A DNA stretch of 64,000 nt from Epithemia pelagica. Its lineage: Eukaryota > Bacillariophyta > Bacillariophyceae > Surirellales > Surirellaceae. The notes beneath the pieces are model-generated. The model worked only from the letters and a program-made list of their open reading frames with translations, ran no database searches and had not been told where the DNA came from. Of the stretch, positions 49,748 to 59,233 are shown piece after piece (position 1 is the first letter of the stretch; every line of letters starts with the position of its first letter). The DNA lies in NCBI GenBank assembly GCA_946965045.2, contig OX337228.1:4402001-4466000 (forward strand), in the 5' to 3' direction. The translations under genes and the position numbers were made by a program.

Positions 49748-51172
49748 TTACTTCTTTGTCTTTGTGATCCGTGCAAGGTAGAAGCCACCGCCGTACTGGT
49801 CGCATGAACCAACGTTCGGAAGGAAACGAATTGTCCCATCCAAAGCCCCGTTCTTTACCAAAGGAGATGAACCAAAATGTTCGATTGGTATTGGGACAAG
49901 TGCGGCTTCCTTGTTATGATCAAGCACATATGAAATTACATGTTCGTTTTGCTGCTCAGACAACGAACATGTGGAATATACCATGAATCCTCCTGGTCGA
50001 AGCAAACGAAACCCCTGTATCGCTAATTTCTTCTGAAGTTCCACTAGGTCGTTCATCTTCTGGTTGTTTGCAAGACACGAGACTATATCCCAAGAGCTGG
50101 GCTTAGTGTCTTCTTCAACCGACTCCACAAGCTTTCTTACATGCTTCAGAGAGCCATCCGTACTGCATTCGGCATCGACAATTACGCGATCATAATATGT
50201 ATCGATTTCTGAACTACCATCGCTCAAGGCCTCATTTGGACCACTTTCCAGAGCGGATTTCAATTTCTTTCGCTCTCGGGCTCTGCTACTTTTGTTCGAT
50301 CTCTTGCGTTCACCTTTCTGCTTCTGTTCTTCACGTGCAATATCGCTGTCAAACACAAGGTTATGTGACCTTGGTAGTTGGAAATGTGATGGTGTATGTA
50401 TTGTCCCAAATGTGGTTCCGTCGCCATGATATAATCTGATTCTTGGCAACGAGTCAGGGTCGAGATTTGTATCTCCACTCGTCGATGGATCTACGTGATA
50501 TTTATGGACGACGCGTTTAGCCACATCCAATCGATTCTCAGAAATATCCACACCAACAATTGTGGATTGTCTAGTTTGCGCACCAGGTCGAAACTGTTGC
50601 AACCAATCCAAAATGGCACATAGCTTGAGACCAGGCGCACAACATAAATCCAATATCTGTTCCGGTGACGAGGTCGAGTCTTTTGCGGATGCATCCTCCT
50701 TGTTGATTGGAAGTTCCATTAAAACCGCTACAGCAGCTCCTGAGCTGATGTCCTGACCATATACACGGCCGGTTTTGTATGCCGTTGACTGAACCAACTT
50801 AAACTTGGCTGGTACAGAATAGAATCCCCATGAAGAAGAGCATATGGAATCGATCCAAGTGACAGGCTTGGGAAGCGCATTTGCAGCTTCTGTGACTTCA
50901 GACTAACATTGTGGAATGTTATGTTTTATAACTGGTCAGAAAACACGCCGATGCGATTCTCATCGTCGTTTCTAACTTCAAACACACACCTTGAGCATCC
51001 GAAGCGTTTCAGTACGGTCGAATCGGGGATTGAACCTGACAAACCTTGGCATCTCTTCACAAGACTGCTCCAGCTTATCTACACTGATGTTGTGAAGTGC
51101 ATAATATTCTCTTATCCTCTTTCGAATGCTAAAGTCTTCTGTCGTACATTCCTCTTTCGTCGACGACGCCAT
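49748..51172 (-). CDS. NOP2/SUN-domain RNA cytosine-C5 methyltransferase
   Basis: Two exons: 51172-50990 and 50902-49748, 445 residues, joined across an 87-bp gtgtgt...gttag intron in phase 0. The SAM-binding loop ILDLCCAPGLKLCAILDWL fits motif I, with IVGVDISENRLDVAK after it. Motif IV appears as VIVDAECSTDGSLKHV, a variant of D-x-PCSG. Motif VI is MVYSTCSLSEQQNEHV with the catalytic-type Cys. The last residues (CDQYGGGFYLARI) close the fold. A Lys/Arg/Ser-rich insert of about 50 residues sits between strands. Members methylate rRNA or tRNA cytosines in nucleus, cytoplasm or organelles; no clear targeting signal. The variant motif IV leaves the exact NSUN subgroup open. Confidence 0.87.
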
Positions 51173-51369
51173 TCTCCGTGGATAGAACGAGAAACCTAAT
51201 GAGGGAAGTGTGGAGAGTGGAGATGTGCATGTGCGAGAGTTATGTTACGAGTGCGATGAGTGTCAGATACAGCGATAACGGTGGCTAGTCTACCTATTCC
51301 TTATTCCTCCAACATAGACGCGGCGTGGATCCCACTTCTATACTAACCTAGGAGTATGAAACAAACGAT
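51173..51369. other. Short intergenic gap
   Basis: Contains TCTACCTATTCCTTATTCCT and AACCTAGGAGTATG (near 51347), again of the recurrent motif type. It should hold the promoter of the methyltransferase gene and the GTPase 3' end. Confidence 0.45.
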
Positions 51370-53021
51370 CTATGTCTCGCCATCACTTGCGTCTTCCATA
51401 TCTTCGTCACCTTCAGAATCGTCGGATACTCCATCGTGTCTCATCATAAAGTCGGATGCTTCGTGCCATGTCCTTTGATCGTCCTCTTTTTCATCGGCTT
51501 CTTCCAATTGAACAAAGTCCATCTCATCGCTGTCTTTCAGATTCTTCATAACGGCGTCATCAAACTGAGTAAGATCGAACTCTTTGCTAAAAGATGACAA
51601 TATCGTCGCGTCGTTAGCTTTCTGGGGTGCCAGGTGTTCTGGTGGAACCGTATAGTATGGTATTCTCCCAGAGTTCCAATCTTTCAAAACCTGCCGCGCC
51701 GCTGCAACCTTATCCGGAATGCCACCTTTCAACACACGACCATAACTCCCTGTCATCAATTGCACAGTAAAAACGACATGAGATATCCCATATGTGAAAC
51801 AGTGTCCATGCAACTGCCAGACTTACGAGCAATCAAAGCGAGGAACATCATCACATCGCCAGGTGGAAAGCTTGGAATATTATAAGTCATCAAAAGACTG
51901 GCATGATTACATCGTTTCAGAAGAGCAGCAACGGGTGGAATGGGATCTTCCATCGACTCCGCGTCCACGCAGTTTCCCAGTAGAGCCGTATGGTCATCAA
52001 AAACCACTCCAGGACTGTCCAACAGCCTCACATTTCGATCCAAGACAACCTCTTGCATTGATGTTGTAAATCCAGGTCTCGGACTGACACCAACTGCTCG
52101 GGTTCGTTTGAGTGAATTGATAATGGACGACTTGCCAACATTTGGGTACCCAATTACACCTACCACAATGGTCGTCTTTCCCTTTCCTCCCCCAGTTCGA
52201 GCGTAGTTCTTCAGAAGCTGTAAGAGCCCTTCCATGCCAACAGGAAGTGTAGGTGATGATTCAACTGAAGCATCCTTGTTCACTGACCCTGTCGTTGACG
52301 CGGAAGATCGATGGTCCATTCCAGCCTTGATGGCAATGGTTGGATGTGATCGACGCAGCGTCGTCAACCATGCCCCTACCACGTCTTTGGGAACCAAATC
52401 AATCTTATTGAGCACAAGGACCATTTTCTTATCAACTCTAGACAAGATTGCGTTTTCCATAGTAGGATGAATTCTGGAGCTGATGGGATCACGAGCGTCC
52501 AAAACTTGCAACAAAATGTCAGCTGTATCAACCACCTTTTTGAGCTCTCGAAGATACGCACGACGAGACTGTTGGCCCGCCACCACTGTCCCGTCACTCT
52601 TCTCATCAAGACCATCCTGATTGTGAGAGCTACCAGTTTCTGACTCCCCCGACTTGGACTGAAATTGGTCCTGATCTTGTTTGGCCTGTTGAAGCATCTC
52701 TTCGATTGTCCGTGCTTGGCCCCCTTGAGCTTGATGCTCTCGCAAAGCTTTTAAGTCATTCTTTCTGCGTTGTTTCGCTTCCTCTTGAAGTTGTTGTTGC
52801 TTCTCCCTTGTCCTCTGAATCTCTTTGAGTAGATCTTGCTTGAAAGGCCAACTGTTGGGGATTCCAGGGTCCTTTTTCTTTTTGTCATGTTTAACGACGC
52901 CATTTGCAGCGTCGCGTTTGGCTTGCTTCTTTTGCTTCCGGTGTGTTTCTGTTACACGCCTTTGGATCTTATACTTGTCCTTGAGCGTTGAACGCTTTGA
53001 TTTTCCTTTCTTTTTCACCAT
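51370..53021 (-). CDS. Nucleostemin/GNL3-type circularly permuted GTPase
   Basis: Two exons: 53021-51827 and 51749-51370, 524 residues, with a 77-bp gtaagt...gacag intron in phase 1. The very basic N-terminus (VKKKGKSKRSTLKDKYKIQR) is the GN3L/Grn1 domain. A coiled-coil follows (about 75-140). The GTPase motifs are permuted: G5-like DARDPISSR, G4 NKIDLVPK, then G1 GVIGYPNVGKSS, G2 PGFTTSMQE and G3 DSPGVVF. A C-terminal acidic tail ends the protein. Members work in the nucleolus in ribosome biogenesis, mainly the large subunit. The Met at 53021 is favoured over the longer open frame because it begins the conserved basic domain. Confidence 0.93.
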
Positions 53022-53262
53022 GATGGAGGTTGCCTCAGTTGCCGGTTGTCTTTGTCGGATGGAGAATGTTACGAAAAACTGTTGGTTCTCTGTTCTCTGG
53101 CGTCGGGCCACGGACTACGGACGAGCCGTCTCCGATTTGCGGGCGCACCGCCACGTGTAAGATACGGAACCCATAACCTATTCTAGAGCACACAAAAAGT
53201 ATCTTGGAGATCTTTGTCAAGACGACGGATATTTTATTGGAATGCCGTCAAGCCACTGAAGA
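53022..53262. other. Divergent promoter region
   Basis: 241 bp between the divergent starts of the GTPase and the acidic membrane protein genes. It probably serves both; no motif recognised. Confidence 0.4.
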
Positions 53263-54621
53263 ATGAAGTCGGAATCAAGGTCAACAACACCGATGAGGTC
53301 AATAAAGCAGATAATCCCTTTGCTGCTGACCGCAGCTGTGTCCTTGCCGCACGGTTCTTTGGGTTTCCATTATCGGAAAGTCGACCTTTTTGGCACAAGT
53401 TCATCTAGACGGCGACGGGGGAGACTACCCCAAACGTTCCAACAAAAGGCAGCATTCTTCGAAAGCAACAGTCCACTTCTGAATCTTCGAGCAGGATCAT
53501 CATCGAAAGACGAGACGGACGAGGACGAAATTGATGTGGATGGCGACGTGAGCCAAGAAGATACCACAGGAGACCAGGACGACGAAGTCGACGAAAAACC
53601 AGTTGTGGAGATCTCTGATGGGGAAGAATTGGATGAAGAAGAAGATGAAGAGGAGGAAGAATTGGATGAGGAGGAAGATGAAGAAGAAGTAGATGAGGAG
53701 GAGGAGGAGGAGGAAGAAGAAGATGATGAGGACGAAGATGAAGAAGATGAAGATGAAACAGATATCGACACCGTCGATAACAAAATCGACTCCACCATGC
53801 AGAAGTTCGATGAACCACTTTTCCCTTCCCCATTTGCTTCCATCTATGTGACTTTTGGTGTCATGATGATTGCACGAAGAGTTGATCTCAGCAGTCCGCT
53901 CGTTACAAAGCTAGCACGGTACGTAGAATTTACCCCATCCATATGAAATCAATGCGCCGACGTGTCTAACGGTCTATGTTCGGAGATCAGTGTGATATAC
54001 ATCCTGTGCGTCGGTGGATTACAACTGTTCCTCTTGTTTGTTCGTGTTAAAGCAAAGGAGAAGAACGATCGAACGTCCATCACAATCAACAATCCTCTCT
54101 CGACAGCCCTACAGGGTCAACTCGAGGGTCTTGCAGGTGGTGCAGGCTCAATGATGAAGACACTAGCATCATCCTTTCTGTCGTCCACAACTAGTATACT
54201 CGAGTACGATCTAAAGGAAGCTCAGAGCATGCAACGGGGGCTGTTGTTCAACATGGCTTTTCTTTGGTTTGTTCATTTTAAATTGAAACAGGTACAGCCG
54301 CTCATGATCCAAACAGCTTCAGGTTTACTCAACCTCTTTTACAGTCCATTGTTTCAAATTTATGTACTTGGCCGAAATTTGGAACGCCCGTTCAAAACTG
54401 CAACATCTTCATTCGCGAAGCTACAAGAGGAAGCACAAGCCAAAGAAGAAGACCCCTCTGTGGAGCAAATATCTGTGGAGGAGGAGCAGCATGTTGGGAA
54501 AACACAAAACTCGATAAACGACGAAACTGAGGACAGTGAAGGCGATGAAGATGATCAATCAGATGATGCCGATGATAATGAGACAGCAAGTGACGATGAC
54601 CAGGACGCAGACGAAGACTAG
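53263..54621 (+). CDS. Acidic predicted plastid membrane protein
   Basis: Two exons: 53263-53918 and 53991-54621, joined across a 72-bp gtacgt...atcag intron in phase 2, 428 residues. The start has a hydrophobic signal (IKQIIPLLLTAAVSLPHGS) and then LGFHYRK, a possible plastid motif, then a basic stretch. Residues about 85-165 are a long run of Glu and Asp broken by EELDEEEDEEEE-type repeats. Two or three membrane helices follow: ASIYVTFGVMMIA, VIYILCVGGLQLFLLFV and MQRGLLFNMAFLWFV. The C-terminus is again acidic and disordered. No enzyme motif is seen. The acidic region could bind cations or act as a scaffold in the envelope; function unknown. Confidence 0.75.
53629..53760 (+). repeat. Imperfect GAA/GAG/GAT triplet tract in CDS
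   Basis: About 130 bp of GAR/GAY codons encode a nearly pure Glu/Asp run. The tract is inside the acidic membrane protein and is the probable cause of length differences between strains. Confidence 0.8.
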
Positions 54622-54630
54622 AATATGTTG

Positions 54631-55602
54631 TTATACTACCCCAGCGTCTTGAAGAGCTCGCAGGACATCAGCGTGGACTAATCCATTGCTTGCACACATC
54701 TTTCTCGTTCGCAATGTGTAGTCATTCCCTTCTAGATCGGTGAAGCGCCCACCGGCTTCTGTCACAAGAAGGGCCCCAGCAGAAATATCCCAACTGCTCA
54801 AATCATACTCCCAATAACAAGTCAACCGTCCATTAGCCACCCACGCCAGCATGATCGCTGCACTTCCAAGCATTCGAATCGTTCGTGCTTGTGGCATCAA
54901 TACCTTTATCCCACGTAGTGACATCTCCATGCTCTCCTGGCCAGGGGGAGAACCCATGGCCACAATGGCATCTCCAATAGAAGACTGAGATCCCACTTTG
55001 ATTGGTTGACCATTCATAAAAGCTCCTTTCCCTTTGACAGCGGTAAACATTTCATCCCTATGGCAGTCATAAATAACACCGACCATCACCTCTTCTTGAT
55101 ATGTTGCAGCTACGCTTGGCATGCAGAGAGGCATTCCGTGAACAAAGTTTGTAGTTCCATCGATAGGGTCGACGATCCATAGCCAATTGTCGCTTCGAGC
55201 AAGCTTGGAATCTAGCGCTTCTGCACTCGCTTCTTTTCCTGGCAAAACCCCTTCTTCTCCAAGAAAGTCATGTTCTGGAAAAGTCTCCGCGATTGATTCT
55301 TTGATGGCTTTTTCGCACAATGGATCGATCAGGGTTAGGAGATCACGACTGTTTGCCTTGCGATTTGTCACTTCAGCACCACCAGCGTTTCCCAAGATGA
55401 TTTCACCGGCATTTCGTGACGCTTTAATTGCAACGTCAAGGATTTCCTCGAGAAGTTCATTTGATGGAACAGCTTTTGTCGTCCTTGAAATCATCTGTGA
55501 ACTCCTCCTATCTCTGCAAGGTTGATGGCTTGTTAAAGCAAATGGCTTACTGTTCGAGAGTAACAAGAAAAATGGTAATATGTTTCGCCTGATCGACAAC
55601 AT
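54631..55602 (-). CDS. Inositol monophosphatase family phosphatase, probably plastidic
   Basis: 323 residues from ATG 55602 (MLSIRRNIL); the frame upstream has no ATG. Signal-like stretch [20 protein letters not shown] with KPFAL near the cleavage region suggests plastid targeting. Metal and substrate motifs of the IMPase fold follow: [12 protein letters not shown] (Glu ligands), [17 protein letters not shown] (motif A), and [20 protein letters not shown] (motif B). The family releases phosphate from inositol-1-phosphate and related sugar phosphates with magnesium; plastid members can also act on histidinol or galactose phosphates. Single exon; stop is 9 bp from the stop of the convergent neighbour. 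Confidence 0.92.
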   Translation of the reverse strand: MLSIRRNILPFFLLLSNSKPFALTSHQPCRDRRSSQMISRTTKAVPSNELLEEILDVAIKASRNAGEIILGNAGGAEVTNRKANSRDLLTLIDPLCEKAIKESIAETFPEHDFLGEEGVLPGKEASAEALDSKLARSDNWLWIVDPIDGTTNFVHGMPLCMPSVAATYQEEVMVGVIYDCHRDEMFTAVKGKGAFMNGQPIKVGSQSSIGDAIVAMGSPPGQESMEMSLRGIKVLMPQARTIRMLGSAAIMLAWVANGRLTCYWEYDLSSWDISAGALLVTEAGGRFTDLEGNDYTLRTRKMCASNGLVHADVLRALQDAGVV

Positions 55603-55865
55603 TTTGACTTTCTGAGAATTCTGAATTGTGACAGGATTATCAGTTTCGTTCGATGCGGCGAGGGGTGAGGAGGGAGGAGGGCCCAAAATCGAGGGCCGCC
55701 CGGCTTGATGTGTATCCTATGAAATATTCCTATGTGACACCGACAAACAAACTCCTACTGTATATCCATAGCGCATGCCGGTCTTTCTTGTTCGCCTGTC
55801 CTCCAAAGTCTCGAGCGCAGCCCCACACATTTCGAGAGGTGCCGGTGTCATGAAACAAGTCGACC

Positions 55866-58045
55866 ATGAGGACTCGAAGTAATTCCAGCCGTTTGAAATC
55901 ACCAAACAGAGATCGACGGAAAACATTGGGTCCAGTTCCAACCTCTTCTGCTAAGAATCGTATAGATGTCGTTGATGTCCCTGTGGATAGGTCGAACAAA
56001 CCCAGAGCATCGAGAGCATCGATGCTGCCTCGTGTCGGTCGTGAGAATGCCGTCAACGTCAACAGTCCTGGTGGGCCTTCTGTGATGCATGCTTCAAAGG
56101 AGTCGACTCGGAGGGAAAGTTTAGGAGGAGTGCCCAAAGCATCGAGAGCGTCGATGATGCCTCGTGGCGCTCGTGAGAATGCCTTCGAGAGTCCCACTCG
56201 AGCATCAGTGATCAAATCTACAACAGAGTCGAGCCGGAGGAAAAGTTTAGGAGGATCAAGCGTTCGTAACAAGCAACGGCGCCAGACAATTGCACCTCAA
56301 GCAACATCATACGTAGTGCCTAGAGACCCACGCAACATCCATGACAAAGGGTTTCAACAACACAGCATGAAGAGGCTACTTAACTGGTTGACGGCCAAGG
56401 GCTACGATCATCCAATTTCATTGAAAACCCTCAAACTGCCTTCCGGCAAGGACTTTTCAACAATTCTAACATTCATGATGCGTCGTCTTGACCCTGAGTT
56501 TCAGAAAGGTGATATGAAGTTTGAGGACGAGGTAGCAGCATCGCTTAAGTTCATGAGCTATCCTTTCCCAGTATCCAAAACAGCTTTGGTATCTGCCGGT
56601 TCACCCCACACATGGCCAAACTTACTTGCACTCCTGACATGGTTGATGGACCAGCTTGAAGCAATCGAGTCAGAACGATTTGAGGATGAAACAACAAACG
56701 AAGAAGAAACAACGGTTTACGAGACTGTCGACGAACTTGAGAACAAAAGCGACAAGGCCTTTTTCAAGTTCCTAGCTGGATCTTATACAGCGTTCATCAA
56801 TTGTGATGATGCCGCTCTAGAAGAGGTGGAAGGTCTTTTTGCTGAAAGATGTGAACGAGATAATGCATTCCTAGCTCAAGAAGTGGAACGCCTCACTGAC
56901 GTGAATGCTACAATTTTGGAGCAAATTGATGCGGGAAGTGATCAATCAGAAGAGTAAGTTATGGGAACGTGAAGGTGAAATGTAACTGAGAGTTCAAAGA
57001 ATTCTAATCAAAAGGAATACCTCATTTTGCTTCCAGGATTCAAGTTCTAGTGAAGAAACGTGAAGACTACGCGTCAGATCTGGAACAATTCCAAGATCTT
57101 ATCAAGCAAATGCAAGAAAACAAACTTGCATTTGTGAACAAGATAGAGGAACGGCAAAAGAGTCTAGATGCTGCAAACTCAAGAATCGAGAGGCTCAGCA
57201 ATACCATTGATGAACTGGAACGTAGAATTGCCGAGCAAGAACTTTCTCTTGAGGACGCTAAGAAGCTCGAAGTTGAACGGAAAAGTCACGCAGAAGCGCG
57301 AGAACGTGTGTTGAATAAGAGGAAGGAGCTTAGAACTGAATTGAGTAGGCACGAGTCGGATGTCGCCGCATTGATCGACACAGTAGACGATGCGGTATCA
57401 CGATACAATGCAAAAATATCGGACATGTCGGTGGTACCCCTGGTTGGTCATATTTATGGAGCTCTAAAGGCCGAACTGCACAAGGATAATCTTCTACAGG
57501 CCGACCAATCCAGCATGGTTGGAGTTGATCTCTGCGGTGAAGTCCAAGAAACAGTCCAAAGCCATCAACCTGAAGTGGACAGGCGAACTAAGGAAAAGGC
57601 AAGGACTTATCAGGACTCGCTTGATGATCTACAAAATCTGGACAACGTCAAAAAGGAGGCCATGGTTAAGCTGAATATTCTTGAAAGGGAGTTGACGAAA
57701 CTCAATGATACTTTACAGCAAGAGCAGGTCGCTCATGAAGCCAAAGTCACTGTTCGACAGAGGGAGGTCGACGCCATGAAAGACAAGGTCGGTTCGCTTC
57801 GAGATCCCGTTGCTCTTGAGGAACAAATGGCATCGTTTGAGCTACAATGTGCTGAGTTGGAAGCCCTTCAAGTTAGACACAAAGAAGAAAATATAAACCA
57901 AAAGCAGAACGTTCTGAAAGCCATTTCGGACGCATGCAGCCTCATGGAGGAACACGACGTCTTCGTGAGGCGCATATCAGCTGAAGTAAAGGATTACTGG
58001 GCCCAGAAGAAAGCGTCCCTTCGTGAAGTAACCGCCAGAGACTGA
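55866..58045 (+). CDS. NDC80: NDC80/HEC1 outer kinetochore protein
   Basis: Two exons: 55866-56953 and 57037-58045, 698 residues, with an 83-bp gtaagt...tccag intron in phase 2. The tail of about 140 residues is basic, Ser/Arg-rich and includes a tandem repeat (see separate entry). The calponin-homology head begins near RDPRNIHDKGFQQHSMKRLL and includes SLKTLKLPSGKDFSTILTFM and AGSPHTWPNLLALLTWLMDQ, which is the strongest NDC80 signature. The rest, about 370 residues, is coiled-coil. NDC80 with NUF2, SPC24 and SPC25 links centromeres to microtubules. A long tail of RRxSLG motifs is a typical Aurora kinase target. Length agrees with family. Confidence 0.94.
56006..56258 (+). repeat. Tandem 132-bp repeat in the NDC80 tail
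   Basis: Two consecutive units, 56006-56137 and 56138 to about 56258 (44 codons per full unit), both encoding a RASRASM-x-PR-x(2)-REN...RR[EK]SLGG pattern. The copies have diverged. Both include RRESLGG or RRKSLGG, Aurora-like Ser sites. Confidence 0.8.
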
Positions 58046-58336
58046 TCTGGTATCTTGCCGTGAGACCTGAATCACTGTGTAGACAAACATATCTGCTTTT
58101 CTAGTTTTCTACTTTCAATATTGACCAAGAATGCTGTTCGGCGTTGATTCTTTTCCTTTCAACTTTCAACATCCTTCTCTACTAGACTACTCCTAGGAAC
58201 TCTAGGGGTAGAAAGAGAACTTCTTACCGAGTCCCAAACGACTCATATGATGTGACTCACGCAAGATATCTGCGACTGTGATAAGTTGTGAGAACACTTT
58301 TTAGTGAGATCTATTGAAATCAAGGCGGTAAGAGAA
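58046..58336. other. Intergenic gap, promoter of DUF829 gene
   Basis: Contains ACTAGACTACTCCTAGGAAC near 58178-58200 and CTAGGGGTAG, one more recurrent motif site. No gene seen. Confidence 0.45.
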
Positions 58337-59233
58337 ATGGTGCCATTGAGGTTTCATCCCTCAGGTGGTGTTCATCGTCCTTTGGTGATTCTTTTTGGAT
58401 GGCTCGGATCCAAGACACAAAGTTATCGTCGATATCAAGGGGCGTATGCAGATTTGGGATGCGATGTATGGTGTCGGATTGCAACTCCGTTGATGGTTGT
58501 TGAGTCAACCTACAAACAGGTTCCATTGACAGTTCCTCGCATGTGGCCTCATCACGAATCGTCAAGTTCAGAAACCACAATGGAGGGCTTAGCATGGAGC
58601 ATTTTGGCAGAAATTGATGCATCGACGCATCCAATGGTTTTATTTCATGTTTTCTCCAATGGTGGTTGCTTCCTTTGGGACAAGATCAGATCAATTTTTC
58701 GTCTTGCCGATGGAGAACGCGAGAGTCATTCGCAAATGCCCCATACACCACAGCCAGTTAAACGGGGACTAGAAGTCCTGCGTGATCGGATCATTGGGGT
58801 GGTCTTTGACTCTTGTCCAGGCAGTGATTTGCATCGACTACCAGATGCTCTGAAACACTGCACTTTCGCGGAACAACTGAAAGTAATGTTTTCATCACGA
58901 TATGCATTTTTTCATCTCGCATCGACCCAAATAGAAGTGGAAAGTAGGGCTAAGGAATACATGAACTCACTTACTGAGGATTCGTGGCATCTTCCTCAGC
59001 TTTACCTTTACAGCGAGGACGACGCCTTGGCTCCTTCTCAGTCTCTCGACGTGCTCGTTAATATACGGAAGAAGAAGCATGGTTCCGATATCATATGGCA
59101 TAAGACATGGAAGGAATCGAAGCATTGCTCTCATTTCTATTATCATCCAGAAGACTATCGCGAAATTATATCTTCGTTTATGAAAGTCTGCACCCAGCAT
59201 TCTCTGACAAGGCACCAACGTTCTCGTCTATAA
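58337..59233 (+). CDS. DUF829/TMEM53-like alpha/beta hydrolase
   Basis: 298 residues from ATG 58337; upstream in-frame codons lack an ATG. The core shows VILFGWLGSKTQSYRRYQGA, the oxyanion and beta-strand start of DUF829, then VLFHVFSNGGCFLWDKI with the nucleophile Ser in FSNGG, VVFDSCPGSDL, and LYLYSEDDALAPSQ with Asp and later HCSHFYYHPEDYREII for the catalytic His. Members include TMEM53 of the nuclear envelope; enzyme activity is not well defined. No membrane helix is obvious. Its stop codon lies inside the 3' end of the next gene on the minus strand (6-bp overlap). Confidence 0.87.
   Translation: MVPLRFHPSGGVHRPLVILFGWLGSKTQSYRRYQGAYADLGCDVWCRIATPLMVVESTYKQVPLTVPRMWPHHESSSSETTMEGLAWSILAEIDASTHPMVLFHVFSNGGCFLWDKIRSIFRLADGERESHSQMPHTPQPVKRGLEVLRDRIIGVVFDSCPGSDLHRLPDALKHCTFAEQLKVMFSSRYAFFHLASTQIEVESRAKEYMNSLTEDSWHLPQLYLYSEDDALAPSQSLDVLVNIRKKKHGSDIIWHKTWKESKHCSHFYYHPEDYREIISSFMKVCTQHSLTRHQRSRL

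Noticed and set aside
53370-53843. Minus-strand polySer/polyLeu frames opposite the acidic protein
   Set aside because: They are simply the complement of the GAA/GAG/GAT tract.
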